64,000 nucleotides of DNA, from positions 51,438,552 to 51,502,551 of the forward strand of contig OX419756.1 in the NCBI GenBank assembly GCA_948567375.1. The letters run 5' to 3'. This DNA is from Lunularia cruciata. Taxonomy: Eukaryota > Streptophyta > Marchantiopsida > Lunulariales > Lunulariaceae. Position numbers and translations under genes: made by a program. Below are positions 34,122 through 44,375 of the stretch, piece after piece (position 1 is the stretch's first letter; each line of letters begins with the position of its first letter). The notes below the pieces were generated by a model that searched no databases, was not told where the DNA came from, and saw only the letters and a program-made list of their open reading frames with translations.

Positions 34122-34813
34122 TGTAACACCTATTTGTGCATGTATGTACTATTGTGATATTTAGTTTGGTATTACTAGTACTTGAGAGGTATTATTTATA
34201 TAGAGGTAAAGGACGGTTCTACATTAGTCATGATTAGCTAAAGTTAGTCATAGCTAAGATAGAAGGGACCTTACTTTAGAGGAAGTGGAAAAGATGAGCA
34301 CCACTATTTTGGATTCTAGTGTGTTTGCTTGGTATTATTCCTAGGTGTTTGGCTTTGAGGAAAGAGTTGAGAAATCTTGGGCACGCAAGCCTTTTTGTTT
34401 TGGATTCTTCTATAGTCCAAGGATAGCCCATGTGAAGGAATCCTTGACTTAATGGTTGGGTTAAGATAAGATCATATGCTTAGTGGAATATGCCCATGTG
34501 GATAGATATTCCTTTATACTTTTTGACTTTACTTGACTTTTAGCCTAGTAACTTGAGTTACTCTAGTAATAAGTAACTTTGGTGCATAACTATTTCACAA
34601 GTATATAAACTAGGGGTGAGGAGTTACTCATCATCCTTTCATTTGCAACTATCTCTCTCTCATTGAGTTCTCTAGTGAGCAATGTCTTGAGTCTTGGAGT
34701 GTTAGATTTGGAGGAGTGTGATGGAGTTAGGGTTCCTTGCCTTCTTAGTCCATGGTGCACTACCATGATAGCCATTAGAGGTTCATCCTGAGTGAGAGAC
34801 ATGCCAGCTCACA
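34122..34813 (+). repeat. 5' LTR of gypsy element R2 (692 bp)
   Basis: It begins TGTAACACC and ends GCTCACA, followed at once by a worn primer-binding site. The same LTR in element R2' is 322 + 370 = 692 bp once the inserted copy 9 and its duplicated 5 bp are removed, exactly the same length. This confirms both ends. Confidence 0.85.
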
Positions 34814-34842
34814 TTTTTTTTTCCATTGTCGAGACCTCTTTA

Positions 34843-36144
34843 GAAGGCAAGATATTGTTCCGCATACAATTCTATATTAGACAGAAGGAGGCTACGAGAG
34901 CTCACTTGGAGAGAACTTTAGGGGAGGAGAGGGCTGAACTTATGTAAGAGAACTTGGACCTATTTTTATACCCTGTAGTTCATTATGATATCTTTGAGGT
35001 GATTTTGTACATCTTGTACACTTGAGAGGATTTGGAGAGATTGTTTGAGGTGGACTACAGATTTTGGAGATTAAGGTGATTTTGGGCAAAATCTCATGTT
35101 TGAGATCTGCACTTGAAATTTCTACACATGATAGCTTGGGTTATCTTTCAGTTAGCACACTTGAAATTATTGTGAGAGCTACTATGCGCATTGGGTTGGA
35201 ATTTTTGAAAGTTGATAGGGTAAACTGCTCGTGCAACTACATGCTCTCTGGAAAATTGTACAGAATCTGCCATTTCTTCAATTTTAAGTGGATTGTCTTG
35301 AAAATTTCCAAGAAAATCAATGCATTGTATCCTACTTGCTGACACAAAAATTAGAGAGAGATCATTCTTGCGTCGAGAGTTATGAGTTTTTAAAGTGAGA
35401 GGAGTGGTTTTCAAACCAAATCTGAAATATGTGTGCTAAATAGAGAGGTGTCTAGGTCAAATGTCTCAATGAAAAGATCTGAAATTTTGCAGGGAGGGAC
35501 ATCCTAGAGTTGTGATCAAGTGTGAAAAATTTAGAAGATTGTGACATACCAATTGGGAGATTTGAGTGACATTGTGAAGAAGGGTCAATTCTGTGGAGTT
35601 GAGATCTCAAGCATTAGGAGTTTGAGAGCAACAAAAAGCAAGTTGGAGTGTTTAGATGCATCTTGGGAATATGAAGGGTCAGAAAAAGTCAAAATTGAGA
35701 CTATGCAAGGTTCCACAAGGGTTTGAGATGATTTTAGGGGTGGATTTGAGGAAAAGAGAGTTTAGAATAGAATTTGAAGAGAGTGTTGAGAGGATTCAAA
35801 AACCTACACCAATTGGAGGAAAGAGTGAGCCTAAGTGCTTTCTATGTGGAGAGAAGGGACATAAGGCAAGTTCATGTCCATTGACCTTTGAGAGCAAGAG
35901 ATTGAGGGAAAGGAGAGGATTACTTGACTTGGGTTTGCCTGTTGGATCTTCTTCACCAAGATTGGGAGGGAGAAGATCTAAGACCAAGGAGTTGTGTGAG
36001 GTTTGTGGAGTTGAAGGACTTCCAAAAAGACATGAGTGTAATGGAGTAAAATCACTTTTGGAGACTTTGGTGAAGGATCTTGGAGAAAGTCTTAGTACAG
36101 CTATAGAAATACTACCACCTTCATCAGCTAGTTCTCAAGATTAG
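34843..36144 (+). pseudogene. R2 first ORF with CCHC zinc knuckle (function unknown)
   Basis: It lies between the primer-binding site and gag. The 5' part (to 35640) is broken, but frames give RQKEATRAHLERTLGEERAE, then ISTHDSLGYLSVSTLEIIVR and GLEFLKVDRVNC. The clean part (35656-36144, 162 codons) has GFEMILGVDLRKREFRIEFE, a CCHC knuckle CFLCGEKGHKASSC and a second cysteine pair CEVCGVEGLPKRHEC. The same ORF is present in R2' (62715-64000). An extra zinc-knuckle ORF ahead of gag is unusual for gypsy elements. Function not recognised; nucleic-acid binding is a reasonable inference. Confidence 0.6.
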
Positions 36145-36380
36145 TGATGGAGATAATCTTTCAACTTATGGACAAACTATCCATGAGGGTTTGATTAATA
36201 TGCACTCTAGGATTTGATGTTGCTATAGAAATCTTGGAGCAACCTAAACCTTTTGTGTTCCCTAGGGTGGATTACTCTCAAATGGTGTTAGTCATGTACT
36301 TACTCTATTAGTTATAGAGTGAGAGAAAGGAAAAGAGAAAAAGAAAAATTGAGAGAAAAGAAAGACAATGAGGGGTTAAG

Positions 36381-37311
36381 ATGGGGAAACTTCCGGTTTT
36401 CTTTGGCAAGGATGGAGAAGATGTGGAGGCCTTTGTGAGAGACTTCAAGAGAGCTTTCATAGGAAACAATGAGAGGACGAAGAATGAGTGAGCCTTATTA
36501 TTACCAAATTTCTTTGAGGATGTAGCACTTACATGGTATGAGTCAGAATACCAAACGAGAGAGGAGAGATGAGCAAGAAGAGTCTTGAGAGAGTTTGACT
36601 TTAACACTCATTGAGAACTTTCTTCTTGATGAGATTTATGAGAGGTTGATGAGTGAGATTACCTTTCTCAAGCAAGGAGATGGAGAGAAAGTGAGAGTCT
36701 ATGTGGAAAGAGTGGAGAAGTTAGAGTCTAGATTTTGCATAGTGTTGAGGAAGGGTGGAGATGATGTGGAGACTACTATGATTGGAATAGGATCTATGCT
36801 CACCAAGAATTTTGTGGGAGAGTTGAGACCACAAATTAGAATCAAGGTGAGATATGAGAAACCTTCTTCTAAGGTTGAAGCTATCAAGATCACAATTTGT
36901 ATGGAGGAGAGTTTGGAATGAGATGAGAGTGATTTGGTGGTGCATCCTCCTCAAGGCTACAAGTATGATGGAACTTCTGATACTTTGGTGGAAAGGGTTG
37001 CACCACAAGTAGTAGTTGCTCCAGTTCTTGCACTTCTACCAAAAGATCCACTTCAAATCATCACAGTACAACTTGCAAATCCCAAGATCAATGTAGTGCA
37101 ACTATGGGAGAAGAGAGAGGTGGATCAGAATGTAGGGAGAGGGCCTAGGAATTATGGAAACTATCCATATAGAGGAGGACAACAAGCCAAAAATTTAAAT
37201 GAGAGAAATTGTTTTGGTTGTGGAGGAAGAGGCCATATCCAAAGGAATTGCCCAAATTCCACTTACCATGGAGGAAGGGGTTATGAGGGAGACAATAGAG
37301 GGAAAGAGTGA
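36381..37311 (+). pseudogene. R2 gag (retrotransposon Gag with CCHC zinc knuckle)
   Basis: It starts MGKLPVFFGKDGEDVEAFV, then shows the Gag capsid pattern: FKRAFIGN, ALTWYESEYQ, and after a frameshift near 36570 FLLDEIYERLMSEITFLKQG and VRVYVERVEKLESRF. The zinc knuckle is NCFGCGGRGHIQRNCP at about 37198-37250. One in-frame stop near 36488 and the frameshift inactivate it. The downstream protease is not seen before the R1 insertion. Confidence 0.75.
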
Positions 37312-37597
37312 GGCAGTGGAACCCAAGTGTCTCCTAGTTCAAAAAAGGTAAGGGGATAACATCTATAGATGTGGTTGAAAGCAAGTATGAGAAGAGAGAG
37401 TGCTCAAATTCCAAGAGTCTTAATTTGGAGCTTTTGGCACAAGAGAAGAAGAGAGCTTGTTTTGCAGAGGATGTGCACATTCTCAAGGATTTACTCCTAG
37501 CAAGGATACTCTTATGTCTATTAGGAGCACTCACACCTCAACACCAACAAAAAAGACTCCAAGAAAGAAGTTGGGGATGGACGATGTTGGTAGTCAT

Positions 37598-40500
37598 TGT
37601 GACAACCCGGCAAATATCACTTTTGCGGTAATCAAGTAAGTAAAGTTTGTTCCCGTAGAGATACGATTCAGAATTGGTCAAACACAAAGTCAAAAAATAA
37701 CATGTAGTTCTTCTTGATTTCTTCTTTAATCTCTCAGATAGAAACTACACCCAGAAGAGAGTAATAAGCTCACAATCTTGATAACTTGTCACGAATACAC
37801 ACACATAATCACATGATAGCAAATTTTGTCCAAACAACTCTTGATTGTGATGATTCAGATTCTCCCGAAGATGGCACTTCATTTCAAAGAACAATTTTGC
37901 CTCAGAATTGTGTTTCACCCCTCCACTGAAGGCACAACTTCCTCGATCAAAATTGCTTCACATCAACGTCGTGCTGCACTCACAAATGCAGAATACTACC
38001 AACACTACAATTCTTCTCAGATCTGTCAAGGCATTGCTCTGATGCACTTCACTCAGGATCAAACACACAAAATGAAGATCAAGGCTGCAGAATCCAATAT
38101 CCACAAACACACTGACTTGCTCTTCGGAATTCTCCACACACTCACAACTACAAACACAAAATTGACAATCGGAATTAAGCTTAAGCGACAAGCACTGAGA
38201 ACAGCACTTCGCTTTATCTATCTTCAGAAATATGAATACTGAATAACATTGTACTGCAAATGCTCCCCTTAAATACTGAAGCAAATGATAGTTCTTCCTA
38301 CCTATGCACCGCTTCCTAACATCTCTTCCTACTTGCAGATACCAATTGATAATTTATCTCTTCATATCTACCTTTTGCTATCTCAAAATTGTACTACCCC
38401 GATCCGATGTCTACCTCATCATCGGCTTCTAAATCCGATGATCTTCCCACTATTTCTCCTTCTTCGGGTATATCTACAACTACCAAATCTTTCACTATTT
38501 TTGCAACTTCTTCACTAGGAACTACAATTGCACTAAGTAGTGATTTATCTAACTCTCTATCTCCTGACCCACTCTTCTCTAATGTGTCATTTATCAAGTC
38601 CGATGACACTTGAATTCCTATTTCTGCAACATCGGGTTTCTGCTCCGCTTTCACACTATTCTAAATTTTCTCTAACTCTGAATTAACTAAATCTAATCAA
38701 AGACTAACATTATTCTCTACTTCTAACATCTTCCAATCTACGCGCTCTCTCAATCGGATCAACAAGGTGTTCATATCTACATCCTTGGCTTTTCTCTTCC
38801 GAGTTTCCTGCACAAGTAACTTCAACTCATGTAGGTGGGCTTCTTCCAATCTCCCTTCAGCCTCCATGCTTAGAAGTGCTCTCAACTTCCTTGCAACTTC
38901 TCCCATTGATTTAGATGTATATCCTCGAGAACGTTCTACCTTCAACTCCTCACGATACATCTTCAACTTGTCTTTGTACTCCGCAGCAAGCATCTTCTTC
39001 TCTTGTGCATACTATGTGCTCTGCATTTCCGCGCTCTTGACAAGTTCTTGTAATCATTCCTCTTCTTCTTGCCTGGCTACTAACTCTCTCTGCCATGCTT
39101 GATCCTTTGCCGTTGCACTCTTCTTCAATTTAGCCAACTCTTGCTCCATTACGATGGTCATTGCCTTCAAATGGACATTCTCAATGCACACATCACTCAC
39201 TTCCTCCTTCATCTTGCTCAGCCACATTGCTTGTTCCGTTAATTCTCCGGCTTGCCTCTGCAGTTCTTTCTCTTTTACATCGCAACTCTCTTGTAACATG
39301 GTAAGAGTCTTCTTTGTCACACCTTCCTCCTGCCAAAGTTCTTCCACTTCTTTACTTCTTTGGACTTGTTGCTCCTGCAACCTCTTCACTTCACTCATCA
39401 AATGCATCACCACCTGCAACTCATTCATCCCCTTCCTATGATCTTGGGGAATTACCTTCCGATGATCCTTCAGTAGCTCCAGCAATGGTGTGACCACCTT
39501 TGTCAAATACGACATCCCACCAAAGTTCTCTTCCTCTTCATCACCGTCTTTGTCTTGATTCTTCACCTCCGTCATTGGCTCCTTCATCCGAAGTCGTGAT
39601 CTTTGTATCTTCAGAGACATGGTTTTGGTACTTTCTTTGTCTTTGCCTTTTGAACTTGGCCCTGTTGAATACTCCCCCTTCTCCTCTGGCCTCGGCTTGT
39701 TCACCACCATCGCTTGACAATCTTCACTGACCACCACCAATTGCTGAACTTTTGGCTCCCCCTTGCTATTGCTTTCGGACTCCTCACTTTTTAAGGTGAG
39801 CTCCTCTTCTTCGGATTCCTCCTCTTGTGACTCGGTTTCTTCCTCAGACTCTGATTCTTCCTTAGACTCTGATCCCGATGATGCATCTCTCACCATCTTT
39901 GTATTCGTCATAATTAGCCATCGAGTCTTTCTTTGAGTGGGAGGCGACTTGGCTTCTTTGCGTTTGCCATGTTTCTTTGTCTTTGGACTGGTGATTTCTT
40001 TGACCTTCCATTGTCCGGTCTTTGAGAAATACTCATTGTTGGCTCACAAATCCAACATATATTGGCGCTCTTCCTCGTTTGCTTCTTGTCGTAAGTCCGG
40101 ATGAACGTGAGACACCATATGATGATGCTCCTCTTCTGTCAGCAGGTTCAACCTGAAGTAGAAATGTGATGTGAACGGTGCAAAATAATGCGGTGGAGAG
40201 CCTGTTTGCCAATTAATCACCATCTGCCTCGTTCGGTGGTGGAAGCACTTCACCCAATTCACTGGAACTCTTGCAAACATTTGGTGGAAGAAGACGGCTT
40301 GCTGCATGTTCACATAGGTGGTTTGTTCTGGCTTGAACATGGCCATCATTGCCCCCACAATGCTTCTTCAAATCGGATCCCGATAGGACTCCACCTTGTA
40401 TCAATTTGTCATTTTTGGAGCGAAAAATGAGTTGCGAATCTCCGTTGTCTCCTTTGCAGCATCATACTTCCGATAGAAGGTGATCCCCGTTGGCTCTCTT

Positions 40501-41320
40501 GCTTCTTTCCCCAATACTTCCCTCCAATTTGACTTAGTCCATCGTGCCAGGTTGCCTCTCTTCCCTTCCACCTTGGGACCCTCTTCACAATTAGTGGCAG
40601 CTATTTTTGCCATCACTCCCGGGAAATTGAAGTTCCAGTTCCATGCTAAGAAAGTAATACGAAGTCTAGTCAAGACTTCAATTCTAGCTACTACATCTAA
40701 TCTTTGGATTGCAAAACCTTGCACCGCCAATGCATTGGCCACCTTCTTTGCCATAATCTGTTCTCTTGTTCTACGATGCTGGAAGATGATACCCTCTCAT
40801 GGACAAGACATTCTAGCTCCCTGGGGATTTTGGAAAATTTCACTCTTGATGGGCTTCCGGACACACATTACTGCAGGATTACTACTCAAAGGGATTGGAA
40901 ATTTACTGGGCACATTCAACTTGTGATTGCACAGTCGCAATCTTATATTGCCCCAAATTGTAGTCATTCTTCAATCAATTTCAATTTTGACTTTCTCTCT
41001 TTTGCGTGCAAATCCCGGTCATTGTCAAGACATGCTTCTTTTGCCTTCGTTGTTTCTTGAAATGTACTTTCTTGCCATGTACCAAGGTTGTTAAACGGTC
41101 TTCATATCTTATGCGTCTTCCAACCCGAAGACGGTGCTCTTTGGACTTTTTCCGTTGTACTTCTTTTCCGAGTACCTCCATCATTGGATCCGATGTTGTC
41201 TTCTTCGGATGTCCTCCGAAGTTACTTCCGTCCATTCTTTGTCCGCAATTTGACTTCTAGTGCTTACTTCTTCTCTTAAACACTAATAAACATAGAAAAA
41301 CAAAAAATGTGGGTTCCATA
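37598..41320 (-). repeat. R1 3' LTR (copy 6, type B), 3723 bp, carrying an ORF
   Basis: It is the same sequence, by eye highly similar throughout, as 51415-55125 and in the same orientation. The sense start is TATGGAACCCACA (one base off TGTGG), directly after the polypurine tract, and the end is GGGTTGTCACA against R2 gag sequence. It contains the long ORF (38394-40754) and a TATTTAA box (38269-38275). Confidence 0.85.
38394..40754 (-). pseudogene. LTR-encoded coiled-coil ORF, type B (in R1 3' LTR)
   Basis: It runs from MAKKVANALAVQGFAIQRLD to a stop after DDEVDIGSG. The open pieces 40401-40754, 40044-40358, 39054-39911, 38697-38993 and 38394-38654 are all in one frame, so only stop codons break it. 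Domains: N-terminal domain about 230 residues (FLAWNWNFNFPGVMAKI, PVNWVKCFHHRTRQM, HYFAPFTSHFYFRLNLL); acidic middle with runs of Glu and Ser (near 39780-39900); coiled coil to the end (RLQEQQVQRSKEVEELWQEE, NVHLKAMTIVMEQELAKLKK). The 285-codon piece 39054-39911 is the longest intact coiled coil. No enzyme motif is seen. Confidence 0.8.
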
Positions 41321-41332
41321 TACCCCTTCTCT
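41321..41332 (-). promoter_or_regulatory. Polypurine tract of R1
   Basis: AGAGAAGGGGTA on the minus strand ends directly at the 3' LTR start. This is where plus-strand DNA synthesis is primed in LTR elements, and it supports calling the 3.7-kb unit an LTR. Confidence 0.8.
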
Positions 41333-42534
41333 CAAATGTGAGCGTCCCCACAAACACCGACAACCAGGTTTTTATACAAAGTTGGGTTTGGGGTCCAATA
41401 TTTTCTAACCCTCCAACCGTTGATGCGAGTTGCAAAAGGATTGCCATCCAGGTCTACAAGTTGAATAGAACCATTAACATATATGTGCATCACACGATAC
41501 GGTCCCATCCACCTCAGATGTAATTTTCCTGGAAAAAATATTTGGCGATTATCATATAACAATACCAAGTCTCCCTCCTGAACAACCACAGGTTTGATTC
41601 TTTTATCGTGCCTGACCTTCCATTGTTCTTGAATTTCCTTTGTATTTTGCATTGCATCATCCCTTTTCTCTTCCAACCACATCAATTGATGAATCCAAAG
41701 ATCTTGGCTCTCTTCCTCCAACAAACGTTGTTCACAAAGTATTCTATATGTCGGTACTTCAAACAACTGGTAATATGGGATGCAATCCGTATGTCAAGAA
41801 GTAAGGAGTTTGCTTGGTAGTTATCTTTTTAGTTGTCCAATATGCCCACAATGCTACGGTAACTTTGTATCCCAATCATAGGCATAATTGACTGTCACCT
41901 TATTCAAAATTTTGCACAACAATCCATTGGCCTTCTCCGTGAGTCCATTCACTTTTGGGTTGTAAGGCGTGGTCTTTCAATGTTTAATTTGGAAGTACTT
42001 GGTTAACGCTTCCCCCATCGAGTTCAAAAAATGAGTTCACCGATCACTAACCAATTCCAGAGGACACCCATAATGGGAAATGATGTTTTGGAAGAAAAAA
42101 TTTGCCATTGTCTCTGCATCATCTCTTCGTGTTGCCTCTACTTCCACCATCTTGGTGGCATAATTGGTACATACTAAGATGTACCTCTTCCTCGTGACAT
42201 GGGTTACTGGTTGAATAGGTCCCACAAAATCAATACCCCATTTCTCAAATGGAGCCAGAGGCAAAATTGGTTTCAAAGGCCACTAAGAAGTCACCGTCGG
42301 TTTCCCTATTCTTTGACAGGCATCACAACTCCGAATATGGGCATGAGTATCTTTATATATCATAGGCCACCAATACCCTTCCGAAAGAATTTTCTTCACC
42401 ATATTTTTCAGGGCATAGTGTCCCCTTGATGCTTCTGAGTGTAAGGATTTGATGACTCCTCCGACTTTGTATGCTTCCAAACATCTCCAAAGTACTTCAT
42501 CTTTGCCCATTTTAAACAAAATGTTGTGTTTCAA
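41332..42534 (-). pseudogene. R1 integrase
   Basis: Zinc-binding HHCC at the N-terminus: LHSEASRGHY then SCDACQR (42534-42283 piece). Catalytic core: Asp in KWGIDFVGP (near 42231), Asp in LELVSDR (near 42045) and Glu in NGLTEKANG (41935-41937), so the DDE triad is readable although stops lie between pieces. The C-terminus (41332-41766, 144 codons) has the GPY/F module, LHLRWMGPYRVMHIY, and ends GWRVRKYW without a chromodomain. Stops include one right after VSDR where a Gly or Arg codon is expected. The polypurine tract follows directly. Confidence 0.85.
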
Positions 42535-44024
42535 TTAGTATGGTCCCATTTTCTGAAGAAAGACTGCCCTTTGTTCTGAGTCCAACTCCTCAAGACAATG
42601 GCACATATGCAAATAGTGATATTCTGCTGCGTACTTTGAACAACCATTAAATGATATAGCTCTTCATCAGGAAACCGATCATCAATTTCCAAATCTTGGT
42701 CTTGAGTTTCTAACCTAGATAAGAAGTCCGCATTTGAATGCAAAGCTCCCTTCCTTACTTGTACAATATATGTGAATTCTTGTAACAACAAGATCCATCG
42801 TGCAATTTGCCCAAACAAATCTGCCTTCTTGACCAAGTGTTGCAGTGCATAATGGTCCACATAGAAGATGAATTCATATCCCAATAGGTAGTGGTGAAAT
42901 TTCTTGCAAGCATACACCATTCCGAGTGCTTCTTGTTCAGTTGTTGAATAGTTCTTTTCTGAGATTGATAGTTGTCGGTTGGCATAATATACTGGGTAGT
43001 CCTTCTTCTTCTCGTCCTTTTGATTAAAGACGACTCTGATGGCCATGGTCGAAGTGTCCACATATACATGAAAAGAGAAGTCCCAATTTAGGGCCCTTAT
43101 AATTGGTGCTTCAACCAATTTCTTCTTCAACACCTGGAAACCTTCTTCCTGATTTGCTTCCCACAAATAGTCTTTGGGTTTCTTCAAAAGCTTGGTAAGT
43201 GGTGCATCAAGCACCACATAATTTGACACAAAGTGTCTGTAGTATCCAACATGTCCCAAGAAGGCTCTCAGCTCCCGGATGTTCTTTGGAGATTCCAAAG
43301 CTGCGATTACTTTAACCTTCTCGACATTGACTTCAATACCTTGGTTTGACACCCAATGCCTCAGAAGAATTCCCTCCTTCATTGCAAAGAAGCATTTCTC
43401 CGAGTGTAATGACAAGCCGGAAAAACGACACCTTTCAAAAGTTTGGCAAAGGTAATCTAAATGTACATCTCTTTGTCCAAATACACAAAAATCATCAATG
43501 ATGACTTCCACAAATTTGTGCAGAAAATCTTTGAATATTGAATTCATCATCCGCTGGAAAGTAGCGGGAGCATTACACAACCCAAAGGGCATTTGATTGT
43601 AAGCCAAAGTGCCCCAATCAGTCATAAATGTGGTTTTATCCTTGTCCTTCTCTCAAATGGATACTTGATTGTACTTTGAAAATCCATCAAGAAAGCTATA
43701 GCAAGGATGACCAAATACTTGGTCCAGAATTGTGTCTATAAACGGTAAAGGATGATGGTCCTTTCGGGTGACTGCATTCAATTTGCAAAAATCTTGGCAC
43801 ACTCAAATTTTCCCTATCTTTTTCTTTGGAACGATGACAATGGGAGAAACCCACTCACTGCTTAGAACAAGGAAAATTATTCTGGCCCCCAAGTACTTAT
43901 CAATTTCATCTTTCACCAAGAAGGAGTACTTCGGGTTCAGGTGGTATTGTCTTTGCCGAACCAGAACTGCACCTTCAACCAGATCAATCTGGTGCTCTCC
44001 AAATTCTTGTGGAATTCCCGGCAT
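42531..44024 (-). pseudogene. R1 reverse transcriptase and RNase H
   Basis: The RT begins near 44024 with SSEWVSPIVIVPKKK, then LDGFSKYNQ (motif A aspartate) before a stop. The long intact piece 42531-43625 (364 codons) starts at TDWGTLAYNQMPFGLCNAPA and contains VIIDDFCVFG (near 43490), the catalytic pair where most gypsy elements have a Tyr before the acidic residues. RNase H follows: HVYVDTSTMAI (Asp near 43058), STTEQEALGMVYA (Glu), FYVDHYALQHL (Asp) and HSNADFLSRL. Two stops around 43650-43810 break the N-terminal part. Confidence 0.9.
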
Positions 44025-44051
44025 TTGATCAATAGACCAGGCAAATACATC

Positions 44052-44375
44052 TTAGAACTCTATAAACGGGGCAATGTATCCTGCCAACTCCTCTGCGGTG
44101 ACTGTCTTTGAAATCTTTAAATTTTTTTCTTTAGTTAAGACCACATCTTGACAGTCATCGGGGTTAATGACACCTTCTACATGACTTACTCTGCTTAATC
44201 CGAGACATACTACTATCAAACCCCCTTCCTCCAAGTCTTGTTCACCCGAGGCAATGTTGTATGGGTCTTTGTCTTTGACCTCTACCTTGTAGCATTCTAG
44301 ATAATTAACTTGGGCATCGTCTTCGGAGTCATCGGAAGACAAAGACAATGAATCTTTGGATTCATCCTCGTCTTC
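44052..44375 (-). pseudogene. R1 linker between protease and reverse transcriptase
   Basis: Acidic sequence, EDEDESKDSLSLSSDDSEDD then NYLECYKVEVKDKDPYN, ending in AEELAGYIAPFIEF, a common lead-in to gypsy RT. It directly abuts the target duplication TCTTC (44371-44375) of solo LTR copy 7, which separates it from the protease. Confidence 0.65.
44371..44375. repeat. Target-site duplication of copy 7 (TCTTC)
   Basis: TCTTC here and at 48158-48162 flank the unit exactly. It defines the unit ends as TGTG...CATA on the sense strand. Confidence 0.85.

Larger units (their letters stand above)
34814..37597 (+). mobile_element. Gypsy element R2, 5' internal region (interrupted by R1)
   Basis: It follows the R2 LTR. 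Contents in order: degraded primer-binding site (34814-34835), a first coding region with a zinc knuckle (to 36144), a gag with a second zinc knuckle (36381-37311) and about 290 bp that still read as coding (SKDTLMSIRSTHTSTPTKKT in one frame). At 37598 the element R1 is inserted; R2 resumes at 55126 for 133 bp. No R2 pol is visible in the window, as that part lies beyond the nested insertions. Confidence 0.75.

Noticed and set aside
35064-35342. 92-codon plus frame as a stand-alone gene
   Set aside because: It is a piece of the broken first ORF of element R2; the same sequence recurs in R2' at about 62990-63250.
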